Positions 17,486-26,719 of a stretch of DNA of 64,000 nt are shown one piece after another. Source of the DNA: Aureicoccus marinus (GTDB lineage Bacteria > Bacteroidota > Bacteroidia > Flavobacteriales > Flavobacteriaceae). The stretch is from positions 1,913,383-1,977,382 of the forward strand of contig NZ_MQVX01000001.1 of NCBI RefSeq assembly GCF_002954325.1, read 5' to 3'. The notes beneath the pieces were generated by a model. That model did no database searches, was not told the DNA's origin, and saw only the letters and a list, made by a program, of their open reading frames with translations. How positions within the stretch are numbered: position 1 is the stretch's first letter; each line of letters begins with the position of its first letter. The position numbers and the translations under genes were made by a program.

Positions 17486-18517
17486 CTAGGATTCCGTAAA
17501 GAGGTTCTTCTGGTCCCCCGGAGAACTAATCCCCAGGTGCTCATACGCTCTTTGGGTAGCTTCTCTTCCTCGAGGGGTACGAACCAAAAAGCCCTGTTGG
17601 ATCAAAAAGGGCTCATAGACCTCCTCCAGGGTTTCTGCACTTTCTGATACCGCCGTAGCCAAAGTGGTTATTCCTACCGGGCCTCCTTTGAATTTTTCGA
17701 TAATGGTCGAAAGGATTTTATTGTCCATCTCATCCAAACCGTGAGCGTCTACATTGAGGGCCTTGAGCGCAATGCGTGAAATATCGAGATCGATGGATCC
17801 ATTCCCCTTGATTTGGGCAAAATCCCGAACCCTTCGCAACAAGGCATTGGAGATACGAGGTGTACCCCGGCTCCGCCCGGCAATTTCGATAGCAGCCTCA
17901 TTGGTGATAGGTACTCCTAGAATTTCTGCACTTCGTTGAACGATGGTCGACAGAAGCTCGGTATCGTAATACTGTAAACGGCTTTGGATACCGAATCGAG
18001 CTCGCATCGGGGCCGTTAGCAATCCTGATCGTGTGGTGGCACCAATCAACGTAAAAGGCGCTAGGCTAATTTGAACGGAACGGGCATTCGGCCCGGTTTC
18101 CAGCATAATATCGATGCGGTAATCCTCCATAGCCGAATAGAGGTATTCTTCGACCACAGGACTCAAGCGGTGGATTTCGTCAATAAAAAGGACGTCGCGT
18201 TCGTCCAGGTTCGTCAAAAGACCCGCTAAGTCGCCCGGTTTATCCAGTACCGGACCAGAGGTGACTTTGATCCCAACGCCCAGCTCGTTGGCCAGAATAT
18301 GGGCCAGCGTCGTTTTACCTAACCCTGGAGGGCCATGAAACAGGGTGTGGTCCAAAGCTTCAGAACGCAGATTGGCTGCCTGCACGAAAATCTGAAGATT
18401 TTCAAGCACCTGCTCTTGCCCGGTAAAGTCGTCGAAGCTGAGGGGCCGAAGCGCTCTCTCTATATCGAGCTCTTCCCGGCTAAAGTGCTCCCCATTCGCA
18501 TCCAAATGTTCGTTCAT
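17486..18517 (-). CDS. ruvB: Holliday junction branch migration ATPase RuvB
   Basis: AAA+ motor that drives branch migration with RuvA. It has 343 residues, the standard length. Walker A G-P-P-G-L-G-K-T is at 62-69, Walker B/DEIH at 113-116 ([10 protein letters not shown]), sensor 1 in G-A-T-T-R-S-G and the sensor 2 arginine in [10 protein letters not shown]. The C-terminal winged helix with [13 protein letters not shown] is complete. It sits 4 bases after a DUF2807 gene and 5 bases before queG, so the three probably share a transcript. Confidence 0.98.
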   Translation of the reverse strand: MNEHLDANGEHFSREELDIERALRPLSFDDFTGQEQVLENLQIFVQAANLRSEALDHTLFHGPPGLGKTTLAHILANELGVGIKVTSGPVLDKPGDLAGLLTNLDERDVLFIDEIHRLSPVVEEYLYSAMEDYRIDIMLETGPNARSVQISLAPFTLIGATTRSGLLTAPMRARFGIQSRLQYYDTELLSTIVQRSAEILGVPITNEAAIEIAGRSRGTPRISNALLRRVRDFAQIKGNGSIDLDISRIALKALNVDAHGLDEMDNKILSTIIEKFKGGPVGITTLATAVSESAETLEEVYEPFLIQQGFLVRTPRGREATQRAYEHLGISSPGDQKNLFTES

Positions 18518-18521
18518 AGAT

Positions 18522-19352
18522 TTACTCCAAGAGTTTCTTACTCAACTGAGCTGTATCGAGAAACTCCTGCAGATCAATACTGGGGTTCCCGAATAAAAAG
18601 ATTTTACTGCTGCCCTTGGCCTTGAGTCCGATCACCTCGGTGACGTGAGCCCTGGCCTGAGAACTCCCTGAACTGGTGAGCTGCAAGCGTCCGATAGGAG
18701 CCGTCTCTCCCTTGTACTTGCTCTGCTGAAAAGTCTCGATAATAGCGGTTCTCGCTTCCCCTTCCAGGGTCAGGTTCGCGTTCTGAACCAGCTTTATGGT
18801 TAAATCCTCACAAGTCGTATAGACCCGCGCATTAGCGCGCTCTTCCATATCGACCGTTAGGAATTGGGTATCTAAATTGAGGTCGCTCTGAGAAGTGTTT
18901 TCTAGCTTTACACGGACCGACTGGGCTTTGCCCGAAATATTCAGCGCCGCATTATTCGATGCCGTAAGAGACAGACTTCCAGTGGCTAAAACATTATCCG
19001 TTGTGATGCTACCCCCTTGGATCGCGATTGATTTCAAACTCTCGTAATTGATCGTGATATCCAATTCCTTTCGGGAAGTGATCTTGTAGAAAGAACGAAT
19101 TTCCAGAACCGAATCCACCACCTTGAAGGTGATCACATCGACCAAATTGTCATCGGCCACCAATTGGTAACTGGGGCTATTTGCGGCGACCAGGACAACA
19201 TCCAAATCGTCTTTGAGCAAAATACTGTTGAAAGCGGGAAGGCGTTCCGTTACCCGCGTCACCTTCCGATTTCCTTTGATTTTAGGCTTGCGTTGCTGTG
19301 CAAAGGCCACCATAGGAAGAAGGGTCAATAAGAAAACATAAGTCCATTTCAT
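18522..19352 (-). CDS. DUF2807 (GIN-type) periplasmic or surface protein
   Basis: A 276-residue secreted protein. The signal peptide is [19 protein letters not shown]. The rest is an all-beta repeat with the DUF2807 layout: [14 protein letters not shown] at about 40-53, then alternating hydrophobic strands and Asn/Ser turns typical of a right-handed beta-helix. Members are sometimes called putative auto-transporter adhesins, but no function is established. It leads the ruvB-queG run with a 4-base gap, an odd partner for DNA repair and tRNA modification enzymes. Confidence 0.85.
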   Translation of the reverse strand: MKWTYVFLLTLLPMVAFAQQRKPKIKGNRKVTRVTERLPAFNSILLKDDLDVVLVAANSPSYQLVADDNLVDVITFKVVDSVLEIRSFYKITSRKELDITINYESLKSIAIQGGSITTDNVLATGSLSLTASNNAALNISGKAQSVRVKLENTSQSDLNLDTQFLTVDMEERANARVYTTCEDLTIKLVQNANLTLEGEARTAIIETFQQSKYKGETAPIGRLQLTSSGSSQARAHVTEVIGLKAKGSSKIFLFGNPSIDLQEFLDTAQLSKKLLE

Positions 19353-19401
19353 ACCTTAAAGGTAAGGGAAGCGATCGATTTTTGATCAGGGCATCCAACA
19401 A

Positions 19402-19427
19402 AAAAGCCTGTCGGAAGACAGGCTTTT
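19402..19427 (-). terminator. Strong terminator of the respiratory operon
   Basis: A perfect 11-base stem, AAAAGCCTGTC (19402-19412) and GACAGGCTTTT (19417-19427), closed by a GGAA loop, 22 bases past the ctaD stop. It separates the respiratory operon from the DUF2807 gene. Confidence 0.9.
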
Positions 19428-19449
19428 CAAGTTTATACAAACAGAGGTT

Positions 19450-21273
19450 CTAGTGATTAAGCTCCTCTTCGTCTGGTTGAATCGGCGTGTTTTGAGGGAC
19501 GAAATCCTGCCCTTCAATAATGTACTCACCGTTCTCATACGTTTTACTGTAATCGTAAGCCCAACGGTAAACGTGAGGAATCTCTCCCTCCCAGTTTCCG
19601 TGAATGTGCTTCTGCGGAGCAGTCCATTCCAGGGTATTCGATCCCCAAGGGTTTTGAGGTCCTTTCTTCCCGTAGAAAATACTGCTGATGAAGTTGTAGA
19701 CGAACACCAACTGAGCCGCTCCAGCGATCAAGGCGAATACCGTCATGACAATCTGAACATCGGTCAACTGATCGAACATTGGGAAGGCGGTATTCTCATA
19801 GTAACGACGTGGCACCCCTGCCATTCCAACAAAGTGCATGGGGAAGAAGACCCCGTAAGCACAAATGGCCGTTACCCAGAAGTGAACATACCCCAGGTTC
19901 TTGTTCATCATTTTTCCTTCGAACATCTTAGGGAACCAGTGGTAAACCCCTGCAAATAATCCGTACAAGGCCGAGATACCCATTACCAAGTGGAAGTGAG
20001 CAACGACGAAGTAAGTATCATGAACGTTGATATCCAGTGTACTGTCACCCAGAATGATACCGGTCAGACCCCCAGTAATGAAGGTAGAAACCAACCCGAT
20101 ACTGAAGAGCATGGCGGGGTTCAACTGCAGGTTACCCTTCCAAAGGGTGGTGATGTAGTTAAATGCTTTTACAGCAGATGGGATCGCAATCAAAAGAGTT
20201 GTAAAAGTAAATACAGACCCCAAGAATGGGTTCATCCCAGAGATAAACATGTGGTGTCCCCATACGATGGTAGATAAGAAGGCAATGGCGATAATCGAAG
20301 CCACCATGGCGCGGTAACCGAAGATCGGCTTACGCGCATTGGTTGACATCACCTCAGAGGTAATCCCCAATGCCGGAAGAAGTACGATGTATACTTCCGG
20401 GTGTCCCAGGAACCAGAACAAATGCTCGTACAATACCGGAGATCCTCCTTGGTAGTGAAGCACTTCCCCTTGAATGAAGATATCAGACAAGAAGAAAGAA
20501 GTTCCGAAGCTGCGGTCCATAAGCAACAACAGACCTGCAGAAAGAAGAACCGGGAAAGAGATTACACCGATAATCGCTGTGACAAAGAAAGCCCAGATCG
20601 TCAACGGTAGACGAGTCATAGACATCCCTTTTGTTCTCAAGTTTATAACCGTTACAATGTAGTTCAGTGATCCCAGAAGAGAAGAGGCAATGAAGATGGT
20701 CATCGAGACTAACCATAACGTCATACCCATTCCGGAACCAGGCTGCGCCATCGGCAATGCACTCAGCGGCGGATAAATTGTCCAACCAGCAGCCGCGGGT
20801 CCTGCTTCTACAAAGAGAGAAATCACCATGATCACACTGGAAAGGAAGAACAACCAGTACGACACCATGTTCAAGAAACCAGAAGCCATATCACGGGCTC
20901 CAATTTGCAATGGAATCAATAAGTTACTGAATGTACCACTCAATCCAGCGGTCAGTACAAAGAAGACCATGATGGTACCGTGGATAGTAACCAATGCCAA
21001 GTAGATATCGGCATCCATTACTCCTCCAGGAGCCCACTTTCCTAGTACGGCTTCAAAGATTGGGAATTCTCTTCCTGGCCAAGCCAACTGCATTCTAAAC
21101 AACAAAGACATCGCAATACCCACAAATCCCATGATGAGACCTGTGATCAAGTACTGCTTCGCAATCATCTTGTGATCCTGCGAGAAGATGTACTTTGTGA
21201 TGAATGTTTCCTTATGGTGATGCTCGTGGTCGTGAGCATGATCCTCAGCATGTGCGTTCGCCGTTGCAGACAT
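19450..21273 (-). CDS. ctaD: Cytochrome c oxidase subunit I (aa3-type)
   Basis: Catalytic core of the terminal oxidase: reduces oxygen at a heme a3-CuB centre and pumps protons. In 607 residues the key sites are present: H-P-E-V-Y (291-295) with the His-Tyr crosslink pair, the CuB His pair H-H (340-341), and H-D-T-Y-F-V-V-A-H-F-H with the heme ligands. The N-terminus (residues 8-20) is unusually His-rich (nine His in 13 residues). It is the last gene of the actABCDEF-coxB-ctaD operon, consistent with the known Bacteroidota supercomplex of alternative complex III and aa3 oxidase. Confidence 0.98.
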   Translation of the reverse strand: MSATANAHAEDHAHDHEHHHKETFITKYIFSQDHKMIAKQYLITGLIMGFVGIAMSLLFRMQLAWPGREFPIFEAVLGKWAPGGVMDADIYLALVTIHGTIMVFFVLTAGLSGTFSNLLIPLQIGARDMASGFLNMVSYWLFFLSSVIMVISLFVEAGPAAAGWTIYPPLSALPMAQPGSGMGMTLWLVSMTIFIASSLLGSLNYIVTVINLRTKGMSMTRLPLTIWAFFVTAIIGVISFPVLLSAGLLLLMDRSFGTSFFLSDIFIQGEVLHYQGGSPVLYEHLFWFLGHPEVYIVLLPALGITSEVMSTNARKPIFGYRAMVASIIAIAFLSTIVWGHHMFISGMNPFLGSVFTFTTLLIAIPSAVKAFNYITTLWKGNLQLNPAMLFSIGLVSTFITGGLTGIILGDSTLDINVHDTYFVVAHFHLVMGISALYGLFAGVYHWFPKMFEGKMMNKNLGYVHFWVTAICAYGVFFPMHFVGMAGVPRRYYENTAFPMFDQLTDVQIVMTVFALIAGAAQLVFVYNFISSIFYGKKGPQNPWGSNTLEWTAPQKHIHGNWEGEIPHVYRWAYDYSKTYENGEYIIEGQDFVPQNTPIQPDEEELNH

Positions 21274-21316
21274 AAGTTTTACTCTTTAGATTTATATTTC
21301 CTTTTCTAGCTAGCAA

Positions 21317-21796
21317 TTATTGTTGAGGCTGAACTGATTCAGCGAAAGACTTCTGTGTAGATAGCCATTCCTGGTAATCCTCTTCTTCTTCAACAATTAT
21401 TTTCATTTGCATGTTGTAGTGTGACTTTCCACAAATCTTATTACACAACAATACATAATCGAATTCCCAGGGGTCGCTATTCGGCTCATCATTGGCCGCG
21501 CGCTCCGCTCGGATTTCGTTTGTTCTTTTTACATGTTCGATGATCTCTGGACGCAGACGCATTTCTTCGGTGGTCACCGTTGGCGTAAAGCTGAATTCCG
21601 TAATCATCCCTGGTACACAGTTCATCTGCGCACGGAAGTGAGGCATATAAGCCGAATGCAAGACGTCCTGAGAACGCATCTTAAAAATGACCTTACGGCC
21701 TTTTGGCAAGTGCAATTCCTTGACAATCTTGTCGTCCGCGGCATTCGGGTCAGCTTCGTCCAAACCAAGGACATTGGCTCGGTTGATATCGATCAA
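21317..21796 (-). CDS. coxB: Cytochrome c oxidase subunit II, CuA-domain part (frameshifted gene)
   Basis: The periplasmic CuA domain of subunit II, which takes electrons from the cytochrome c domains of alternative complex III. D-V-L-H-S-A-Y-M-P-H-F-R supplies the first His ligand and C-N-K-I-C-G-K-S-H-Y-N-M-Q-M holds the two Cys, His and Met ligands. As written the first codon is a TTG with nothing to recommend it; upstream sequence in this frame reads V-R-L-I-D-I-N-R-A-N, the normal continuation of the membrane part at 21793-22380. Adding one base near 21801-21807 makes a single protein of about 354 residues. Confidence 0.93.
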   Translation of the reverse strand: MIDINRANVLGLDEADPNAADDKIVKELHLPKGRKVIFKMRSQDVLHSAYMPHFRAQMNCVPGMITEFSFTPTVTTEEMRLRPEIIEHVKRTNEIRAERAANDEPNSDPWEFDYVLLCNKICGKSHYNMQMKIIVEEEEDYQEWLSTQKSFAESVQPQQ

Positions 21797-22380
21797 ACGT
21801 ACACTGCGTCTCCTAAAACTCCGTCCTCACCCGCATATCGAGCGGTCCAGTTGAACTGTTGAGCATAAAGCTCGATAACAATATCGTCTTCCCCTTCCTC
21901 GATACTTGTGATCTCGGTCCAGGTGTACAATCCATAAAGAATAAGTCCTGCTAGAACAATCACCGGGATGATGGTCCAAATCGCTTCCAGACGGTCGTTG
22001 TCTGCGTAGAAAAGGGCTTTCTTCCCTTTCTCCCCGCGGTACTTATAACCGAAGTAGTGCAACAAAGCCTGGGTGACGATCTGTACAAAGAAGATGATGG
22101 CCATAGAGATCCACATCAACTGATCGTATTCTACCCCGTGCTCCGAAGAAGAAGCCGGTAGGACGAACTTCCCGTACTTGGCAAAACTGAAAATGGTAAT
22201 CCCGTAGATAAAAACCAAAAAGGCAAATAGCAGGTAACCGTTGTTCTTGTTATCCGTATCGTTCGCAATCTGCGCAGTAGACGTATCGGTGGTCATTTGG
22301 GAAAACTCAAAGATTTTTCCCATTTGCCAAATGGCGATGGCTACTAAGAGTAATACGGCTAAAATTAAGGCTGTTGTCAT
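21793..22380 (-). CDS. coxB: Cytochrome c oxidase subunit II, membrane part (frameshifted gene)
   Basis: The N-terminal half of subunit II in the long Bacteroidota form. It has an extra N-terminal helix (MTTALILAVLLLVAIAIW), then two further hydrophobic hairpin segments (about 48-65 and 90-108) and the helix before the CuA domain (A-I-W-T-I-I-P-V-I-V-L-A-G-L). The beginning of the CuA fold, Y-A-Q-Q-F-N-W-T-A-R-Y-A-G-E-D-G, is reached before the frame runs into a stop after D-A-V-Y-V. The rest is encoded by the overlapping frame at 21317-21796. Confidence 0.93.
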   Translation of the reverse strand: MTTALILAVLLLVAIAIWQMGKIFEFSQMTTDTSTAQIANDTDNKNNGYLLFAFLVFIYGITIFSFAKYGKFVLPASSSEHGVEYDQLMWISMAIIFFVQIVTQALLHYFGYKYRGEKGKKALFYADNDRLEAIWTIIPVIVLAGLILYGLYTWTEITSIEEGEDDIVIELYAQQFNWTARYAGEDGVLGDAVYV

Positions 22381-22407
22381 CTTCTCGCTGTCTTCTTCTT
22401 GACTTAA

Positions 22408-23841
22408 TTAATAATGAAACTGGCGGCTTTCCTCCAGTAATGGGTTTCTTTTCGGAGTAAGGGATTCCTTGGTCAAGGCAGTGAACACCACATAGATGAA
22501 CAAGCCGGCGAAGAACATGATTCCACCGATCTCCGGAATTCCTAAGTGCCAGTGCTCCCCTACGGTTGCCGGCATAATCATATTAAACACATCCAGGTAG
22601 TGACCAAAAAGGATCACGATACCCGTGGCAATAACGAACCAGTTGATACGCTTGAAATGGCTGTGCATGAGAACCAACAATGGGAAAACAAAGTTAAGCA
22701 CCAGCATTCCAAAGAAAGGCAGCTTGTAGTACTCAAATCGCATTTCAAAGTAGGTCACCTCTTCCGGAATATTGGCGTACCAGATCAACATAAACTGGCT
22801 AAACCACAAGTAGGTCCAGAAGATGCTGATACCAAACATAAACTTGGCCAAATCGTGGATGTGGCTGTCGTTCACCTCTTCTAAGTACCCTTTAGATTTC
22901 AAGTAGATGGTAATGATCGCGATCGTCGTGATTCCCGATACAAACATGCTGGCAAATACATACCAACCAAAAAGAGTACTGAACCAGTGTGGATCTAGAC
23001 TCATAATCCAATCCCAAGACATCATGGACTCACTGACCAAGTAGAAGACCAAGAAAGCAGCCGAAAGACGGAAGTTCTTGACAAAAGGCTTGTTGTCTGA
23101 GGCCTCGTCCTGCGCCAAGGAAAGTTTACGTGAATACTGTCGGTAGAACACCCAGCCTCCTAAGAATAGGATCGCACGGATGATAAAGAAAGTCGGGTTC
23201 AAGTAACCTGCTTTCCCTTGAATCAGGGCATCGTGTTCTACAACCGCTGGGTCAGCCCACACAAAAATGTGGTTAACCTGCAAGGCAGACAAAAGCAAGA
23301 ATACAAATACAATAATACCTCCAGGGGCTAAATAAGCGGTGATCCCCTCCATCACTCGGAACAGGATAGGCGACCAACCTGCCTGAGCGGCGCGTTGGAT
23401 AGCGTAAAACGCCAAAACCCCGAGAGAAATCATAAAGAAGAAAAAGGCACCTGCATAGAAGGCCGACCAAGGACGGTTCTTCATACTATTCAAAAGGTGC
23501 TCTCCATGGTGATCCGCGTGACCGCCACCGTGACCGGCATCTCCGTGAGCAGCCGCTGCACTGTGGTCGTCTCCGTGAGACTCCGCTGCATGCGACTCCT
23601 CTGCGTGATCTCCAGCAGTCGCTTCCGCGTGGGTATCTTCCGCGTGATCGTTTTGTTCTTGTGCAATCAGGTGCCCACTGCTGTGATCCCCGCCATGGCC
23701 GTCACCATGCGCACTTTCCAGTGCGGCTTTTGCCTCCTCTACTGTCGAAGGAGCCGTAAAAAACCCAACACCAAGGCCGATGAGTCCGAGGACCATCAGT
23801 ACCAGAGCAGAGATTTTTAAACGATTTGAAAAGGTGTACAT
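22408..23841 (-). CDS. actF: Alternative complex III subunit ActF (quinol:cytochrome c oxidoreductase membrane subunit)
   Basis: Membrane subunit of alternative complex III, related to the NrfD/PsrC-like ActC. The protein has 477 residues and about ten hydrophobic segments. The first helix (about 8-29) is followed by an exceptional stretch at about 44-120 made almost entirely of His, Asp, Glu, Ala and Gly, with some 21 histidines, then H-L-L-N-S-M-K-N-R-P-W-S-A-F-Y and the main helix bundle. His-rich insertions are seen in other Bacteroidota ActF proteins; their purpose is unknown. Position between actE and coxB is the standard order. Confidence 0.93.
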   Translation of the reverse strand: MYTFSNRLKISALVLMVLGLIGLGVGFFTAPSTVEEAKAALESAHGDGHGGDHSSGHLIAQEQNDHAEDTHAEATAGDHAEESHAAESHGDDHSAAAAHGDAGHGGGHADHHGEHLLNSMKNRPWSAFYAGAFFFFMISLGVLAFYAIQRAAQAGWSPILFRVMEGITAYLAPGGIIVFVFLLLSALQVNHIFVWADPAVVEHDALIQGKAGYLNPTFFIIRAILFLGGWVFYRQYSRKLSLAQDEASDNKPFVKNFRLSAAFLVFYLVSESMMSWDWIMSLDPHWFSTLFGWYVFASMFVSGITTIAIITIYLKSKGYLEEVNDSHIHDLAKFMFGISIFWTYLWFSQFMLIWYANIPEEVTYFEMRFEYYKLPFFGMLVLNFVFPLLVLMHSHFKRINWFVIATGIVILFGHYLDVFNMIMPATVGEHWHLGIPEIGGIMFFAGLFIYVVFTALTKESLTPKRNPLLEESRQFHY

Positions 23842-23849
23842 AGAATCAC

Positions 23850-24413
23850 TTATTTAGTTAGGTCCTGCTTTAATTTCATCACGTATTCAGCCACTTGCCA
23901 CAACTCCTCTTCGTTGCTCATTTGAGAGGCGTAAGAGCCCATGGAGTTCAATCCATAGTACATGGTGTGGTAAGTGCTACCTACGGTAATATTTCGTCCG
24001 GCATCCGCATAAGTCGGAACCCCTAGAATCTTCTCTTGCTTTACCAACCAGCCTTGTCCATCACCTTTGGTTCCGTGGCAAATCGCACAGTAAACATCAT
24101 AAAGGGCTTTTCCTTCGGCCAGGTTTTCTTCTTGCATCAAGCTATCCAGAGGACTCGCTTGAGCGCGGGCCAACTCCTTGCCTTCAACCGTATTGTCGAA
24201 CTCATAAGGCATCCAACCGCGAGAGATTGTTCCGTCGACGGGAAGAAGAGCCTCTGTTCCTTGAGGAAAGAACTCCACCTTCTGGTAAGTTTCGTAACCT
24301 ACTGGCTCATACATGTTCGGCATGTACTGGTAGTTTGGCTTGTTTTTGTCAAAACAGCTGCTCAAGCTAATGAGCATTGCCAAGGCACCTAAAATTATTC
24401 CTGCTTTCTTCAT
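23850..24413 (-). CDS. actE: Alternative complex III subunit ActE, monoheme cytochrome c lipoprotein
   Basis: Periplasmic electron carrier subunit of alternative complex III. The start at the ATG at 24413 gives a lipoprotein signal, MKKAGIILGALAMLISLSSC, with lipobox L-S-S-C; a frame continuing upstream to 24452 lies within actD and is not needed. One heme-binding motif C-A-I-C-H occurs in A-L-Y-D-V-Y-C-A-I-C-H-G-T-K-G-D-G, and a likely Met ligand in N-S-M-G-S-Y-A near the C-terminus. The product is 187 residues, in the normal range. Stop is 8 bases before actF. Confidence 0.94.
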   Translation of the reverse strand: MKKAGIILGALAMLISLSSCFDKNKPNYQYMPNMYEPVGYETYQKVEFFPQGTEALLPVDGTISRGWMPYEFDNTVEGKELARAQASPLDSLMQEENLAEGKALYDVYCAICHGTKGDGQGWLVKQEKILGVPTYADAGRNITVGSTYHTMYYGLNSMGSYASQMSNEEELWQVAEYVMKLKQDLTK

Positions 24414-24417
24414 TGTC

Positions 24418-24942
24418 TTAGGCCGTTTTTGGAACTTGTACTTCAACAGCACCGGTGTCCAACAATAATTCTTTTAGTTTTTCTTCATCACTACCCGCGT
24501 GTACCTCGACCAAGAAGTGGTCATCTGTAGTACGCTTGTCCGGATTCTCCGCTTCCTTAAAAGGCCACATTCTACTTCTGAGGTAGAACGTGATTACCAT
24601 AAGGTGAGCAGCAAAAAATACCGTTAGCTCGAACATAATCGGTACAAAGGCTGGCATGTTCTGCAGGTAGGAGAAGCTAGGCTTACCCCCAATATCTTGC
24701 GGCCAATCCTGGATCATGATGTAATTCATCATAACAACCGCAGTGATCAGACCTACACAACCGTACATAAAGGCTGCGATGGAAATACGGGTTTCGGCCA
24801 ATCCCATTGCTTTGTCCAGTCCGTGAACAGGGAATGGGGTATAAACCTCCTCGATATGAACCTTCTCTTCACGCAGTTTTTTCACTGCCTTCATGAGAAT
24901 GTCGTCGTCGTTGTAAAGTGCACGAAAGAGTTTTGCCTCCAT
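24418..24942 (-). CDS. actD: Alternative complex III subunit ActD (DUF3341)
   Basis: A 174-residue membrane subunit of alternative complex III with a soluble alpha/beta N-terminus and two transmembrane helices (about 54-78 and 100-120). The family marks are Y-T-P-F-P-V-H-G-L-D-K-A-M-G (about 35-48), Q-D-W-P-Q-D-I-G-G-K-P (the strand after helix 1) and D-H-F-L-V-E-V near the end. It begins 2 bases after actC and precedes actE, the usual order. Confidence 0.94.
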   Translation of the reverse strand: MEAKLFRALYNDDDILMKAVKKLREEKVHIEEVYTPFPVHGLDKAMGLAETRISIAAFMYGCVGLITAVVMMNYIMIQDWPQDIGGKPSFSYLQNMPAFVPIMFELTVFFAAHLMVITFYLRSRMWPFKEAENPDKRTTDDHFLVEVHAGSDEEKLKELLLDTGAVEVQVPKTA

Positions 24943-24944
24943 AC

Positions 24945-26693
24945 TTATTTATCTAGGTTTAAGAAAGAGCTCGCTTGACCAGCCCAATCGTCACGCTGTG
25001 CACGCCCAGGGAAAGACCCGGTAATCGTATCCAACAAATTGTATTCTGAGTCTCCCATTTTACTCAACTGAGCAAAAGAGAAAATTCCAATCTTATTCAA
25101 GGCCTTTTCCATCATGGGGCCAATACCGTTGACCTTCTTCAGGTCGTCCGGAGTCTGGGTCGAAGGGTCAAAAGATCCCAGTTTACCCAAGAGCTGCATT
25201 ACGGGGGCTCCAGCACCTCCATAATCCAATCCTTCCTCGGCGGAGGCATGCGCTCCTTCCACCTCGTACTCGGTAATGATACCGCGTGGAGGCATGGTGT
25301 AAAGTGGCTTACCGGCATCCCGAAGGGCTTTATAGCCTTCACCAGAAGTCTTCATAATGGACTTCACTTCCGCTTGGGCGATCACCGGGAAGGTTCTCGA
25401 ATAAAGAAGGAAAAGAACAAAGAAGAAACCGATTGTTCCAATAAAGATTCCGATATCAACAAAGGTTGGAGAGAACATCGTCCACGAAGAAGGCAGGTAA
25501 TCACGGTGCAAAGAAGTCACGATAATTACGAAACGCTCAAACCACATTCCAATGTTTACTACAATCGAGATTCCAAAAGAGAACATGATACTGGTACGAA
25601 GTCTCTTGGACCACATAAACTGTGGTGAGAATACGTTACAGGACATCATTGCCCAGTACGCCCAGGCGTAAGGACCTGTTGCTCTGTTCAAGAAGGCGTA
25701 TTGCTCGTACTCCACTCCTGAATACCAAGCCACAAAAAGCTCAGTGATGTAAGCACAACCTACAATCGAACCGGTAATCATGATTACGATGTTCATCAAT
25801 TCGATGTGTTGTACGGTAATATAAGCCTCCAGATTACACACCTTACGCATGATAATCAAAAGGGTGTTCACCATCGCAAATCCAGAGAAAATCGCCCCTG
25901 CAACGAAGTAAGGAGGGAAGATCGTGGTGTGCCATCCTGGAATAACCGAGGTGGCGAAGTCAAAGGATACAATGGTGTGTACAGAAAGTACAAGTGGTGT
26001 TGCCAAACCGGCAAGTACCAAGGATACTTCTTCAAAACGTTGCCAATCTTTGGCACGGCCAGTCCATCCGAAACTCAATAGACCGTAGATTTTTTTCTGG
26101 AAAGGCTTCACGGCGCGGTCGCGAATCATCGCGAAGTCAGGAAGAAGACCCGTCCACCAGAAAACCAAGGATACCGAAAGGTAAGTCGAGATCGCGAATA
26201 CGTCCCAAAGCAGTGGGGAGTTGAAGTTCACCCACAAAGAACCAAATTGGTTAGGAATCGGAAGTACCCAGTAGGCCAACCAAGGACGACCCATGTGAAT
26301 GATCGGAAACAATCCCGCCTGAACAACCGAGAAGATGGTCATCGCCTCTGCAGAACGGTTGATCGCCATTCTCCATTTCTGACGGAAAAGCAAGAGTACC
26401 GCCGAAATCAAGGTCCCTGCGTGACCAATACCTACCCACCAGACAAAGTTGGTAATATCCCAGGCCCAGTTGACGGTTCTGTTCAATCCCCAAACCCCAA
26501 TTCCGGTTCCTACTGTGTACACAATACACCCCAGTCCCCAAAGGAAGGCAATTAGCGCAATGCTAAATACAATCCACCATTGGCGGTTGGCTTTTCCCTC
26601 TACGGGACGGGCAATGTCTACAGATACATCGTGGTACGATTTTTCTCCTAGTACCAGCGGTTTGCGTATCGGTGCTTCGTAATGCGACGCCAT
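24945..26693 (-). CDS. actC: Alternative complex III subunit ActC (NrfD/PsrC-like) with C-terminal helix-hairpin-helix tail
   Basis: Quinol-oxidising membrane subunit, the PsrC/NrfD-like 10-helix protein that pairs with ActB. The core runs to about residue 460 and includes W-W-V-G-I-G-H-A-G-T-L-I-S-A (about 89-102). Unusually the protein continues to 582 residues. Residues 515-582 read as a helix-hairpin-helix domain (L-K-K-V-N-G-I-G-P-M-M-E-K-A-L-N-K-I-G-I, then F-A-Q-L-S), the type found in DNA-binding and scaffold proteins, here hung on a respiratory subunit. The ATG at 26693 follows actB by 26 bases. Confidence 0.93.
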   Translation of the reverse strand: MASHYEAPIRKPLVLGEKSYHDVSVDIARPVEGKANRQWWIVFSIALIAFLWGLGCIVYTVGTGIGVWGLNRTVNWAWDITNFVWWVGIGHAGTLISAVLLLFRQKWRMAINRSAEAMTIFSVVQAGLFPIIHMGRPWLAYWVLPIPNQFGSLWVNFNSPLLWDVFAISTYLSVSLVFWWTGLLPDFAMIRDRAVKPFQKKIYGLLSFGWTGRAKDWQRFEEVSLVLAGLATPLVLSVHTIVSFDFATSVIPGWHTTIFPPYFVAGAIFSGFAMVNTLLIIMRKVCNLEAYITVQHIELMNIVIMITGSIVGCAYITELFVAWYSGVEYEQYAFLNRATGPYAWAYWAMMSCNVFSPQFMWSKRLRTSIMFSFGISIVVNIGMWFERFVIIVTSLHRDYLPSSWTMFSPTFVDIGIFIGTIGFFFVLFLLYSRTFPVIAQAEVKSIMKTSGEGYKALRDAGKPLYTMPPRGIITEYEVEGAHASAEEGLDYGGAGAPVMQLLGKLGSFDPSTQTPDDLKKVNGIGPMMEKALNKIGIFSFAQLSKMGDSEYNLLDTITGSFPGRAQRDDWAGQASSFLNLDK

Positions 26694-26719
26694 ATTCTAA
26701 CTTCTAATTTCTTTATTGA

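Noticed and set aside
22408-23841. His-rich part of actF as a DNA repeat array or CRISPR
   Set aside because: The units are irregular and in frame with a conserved membrane protein; no repeat-spacer pattern exists anywhere in the window.
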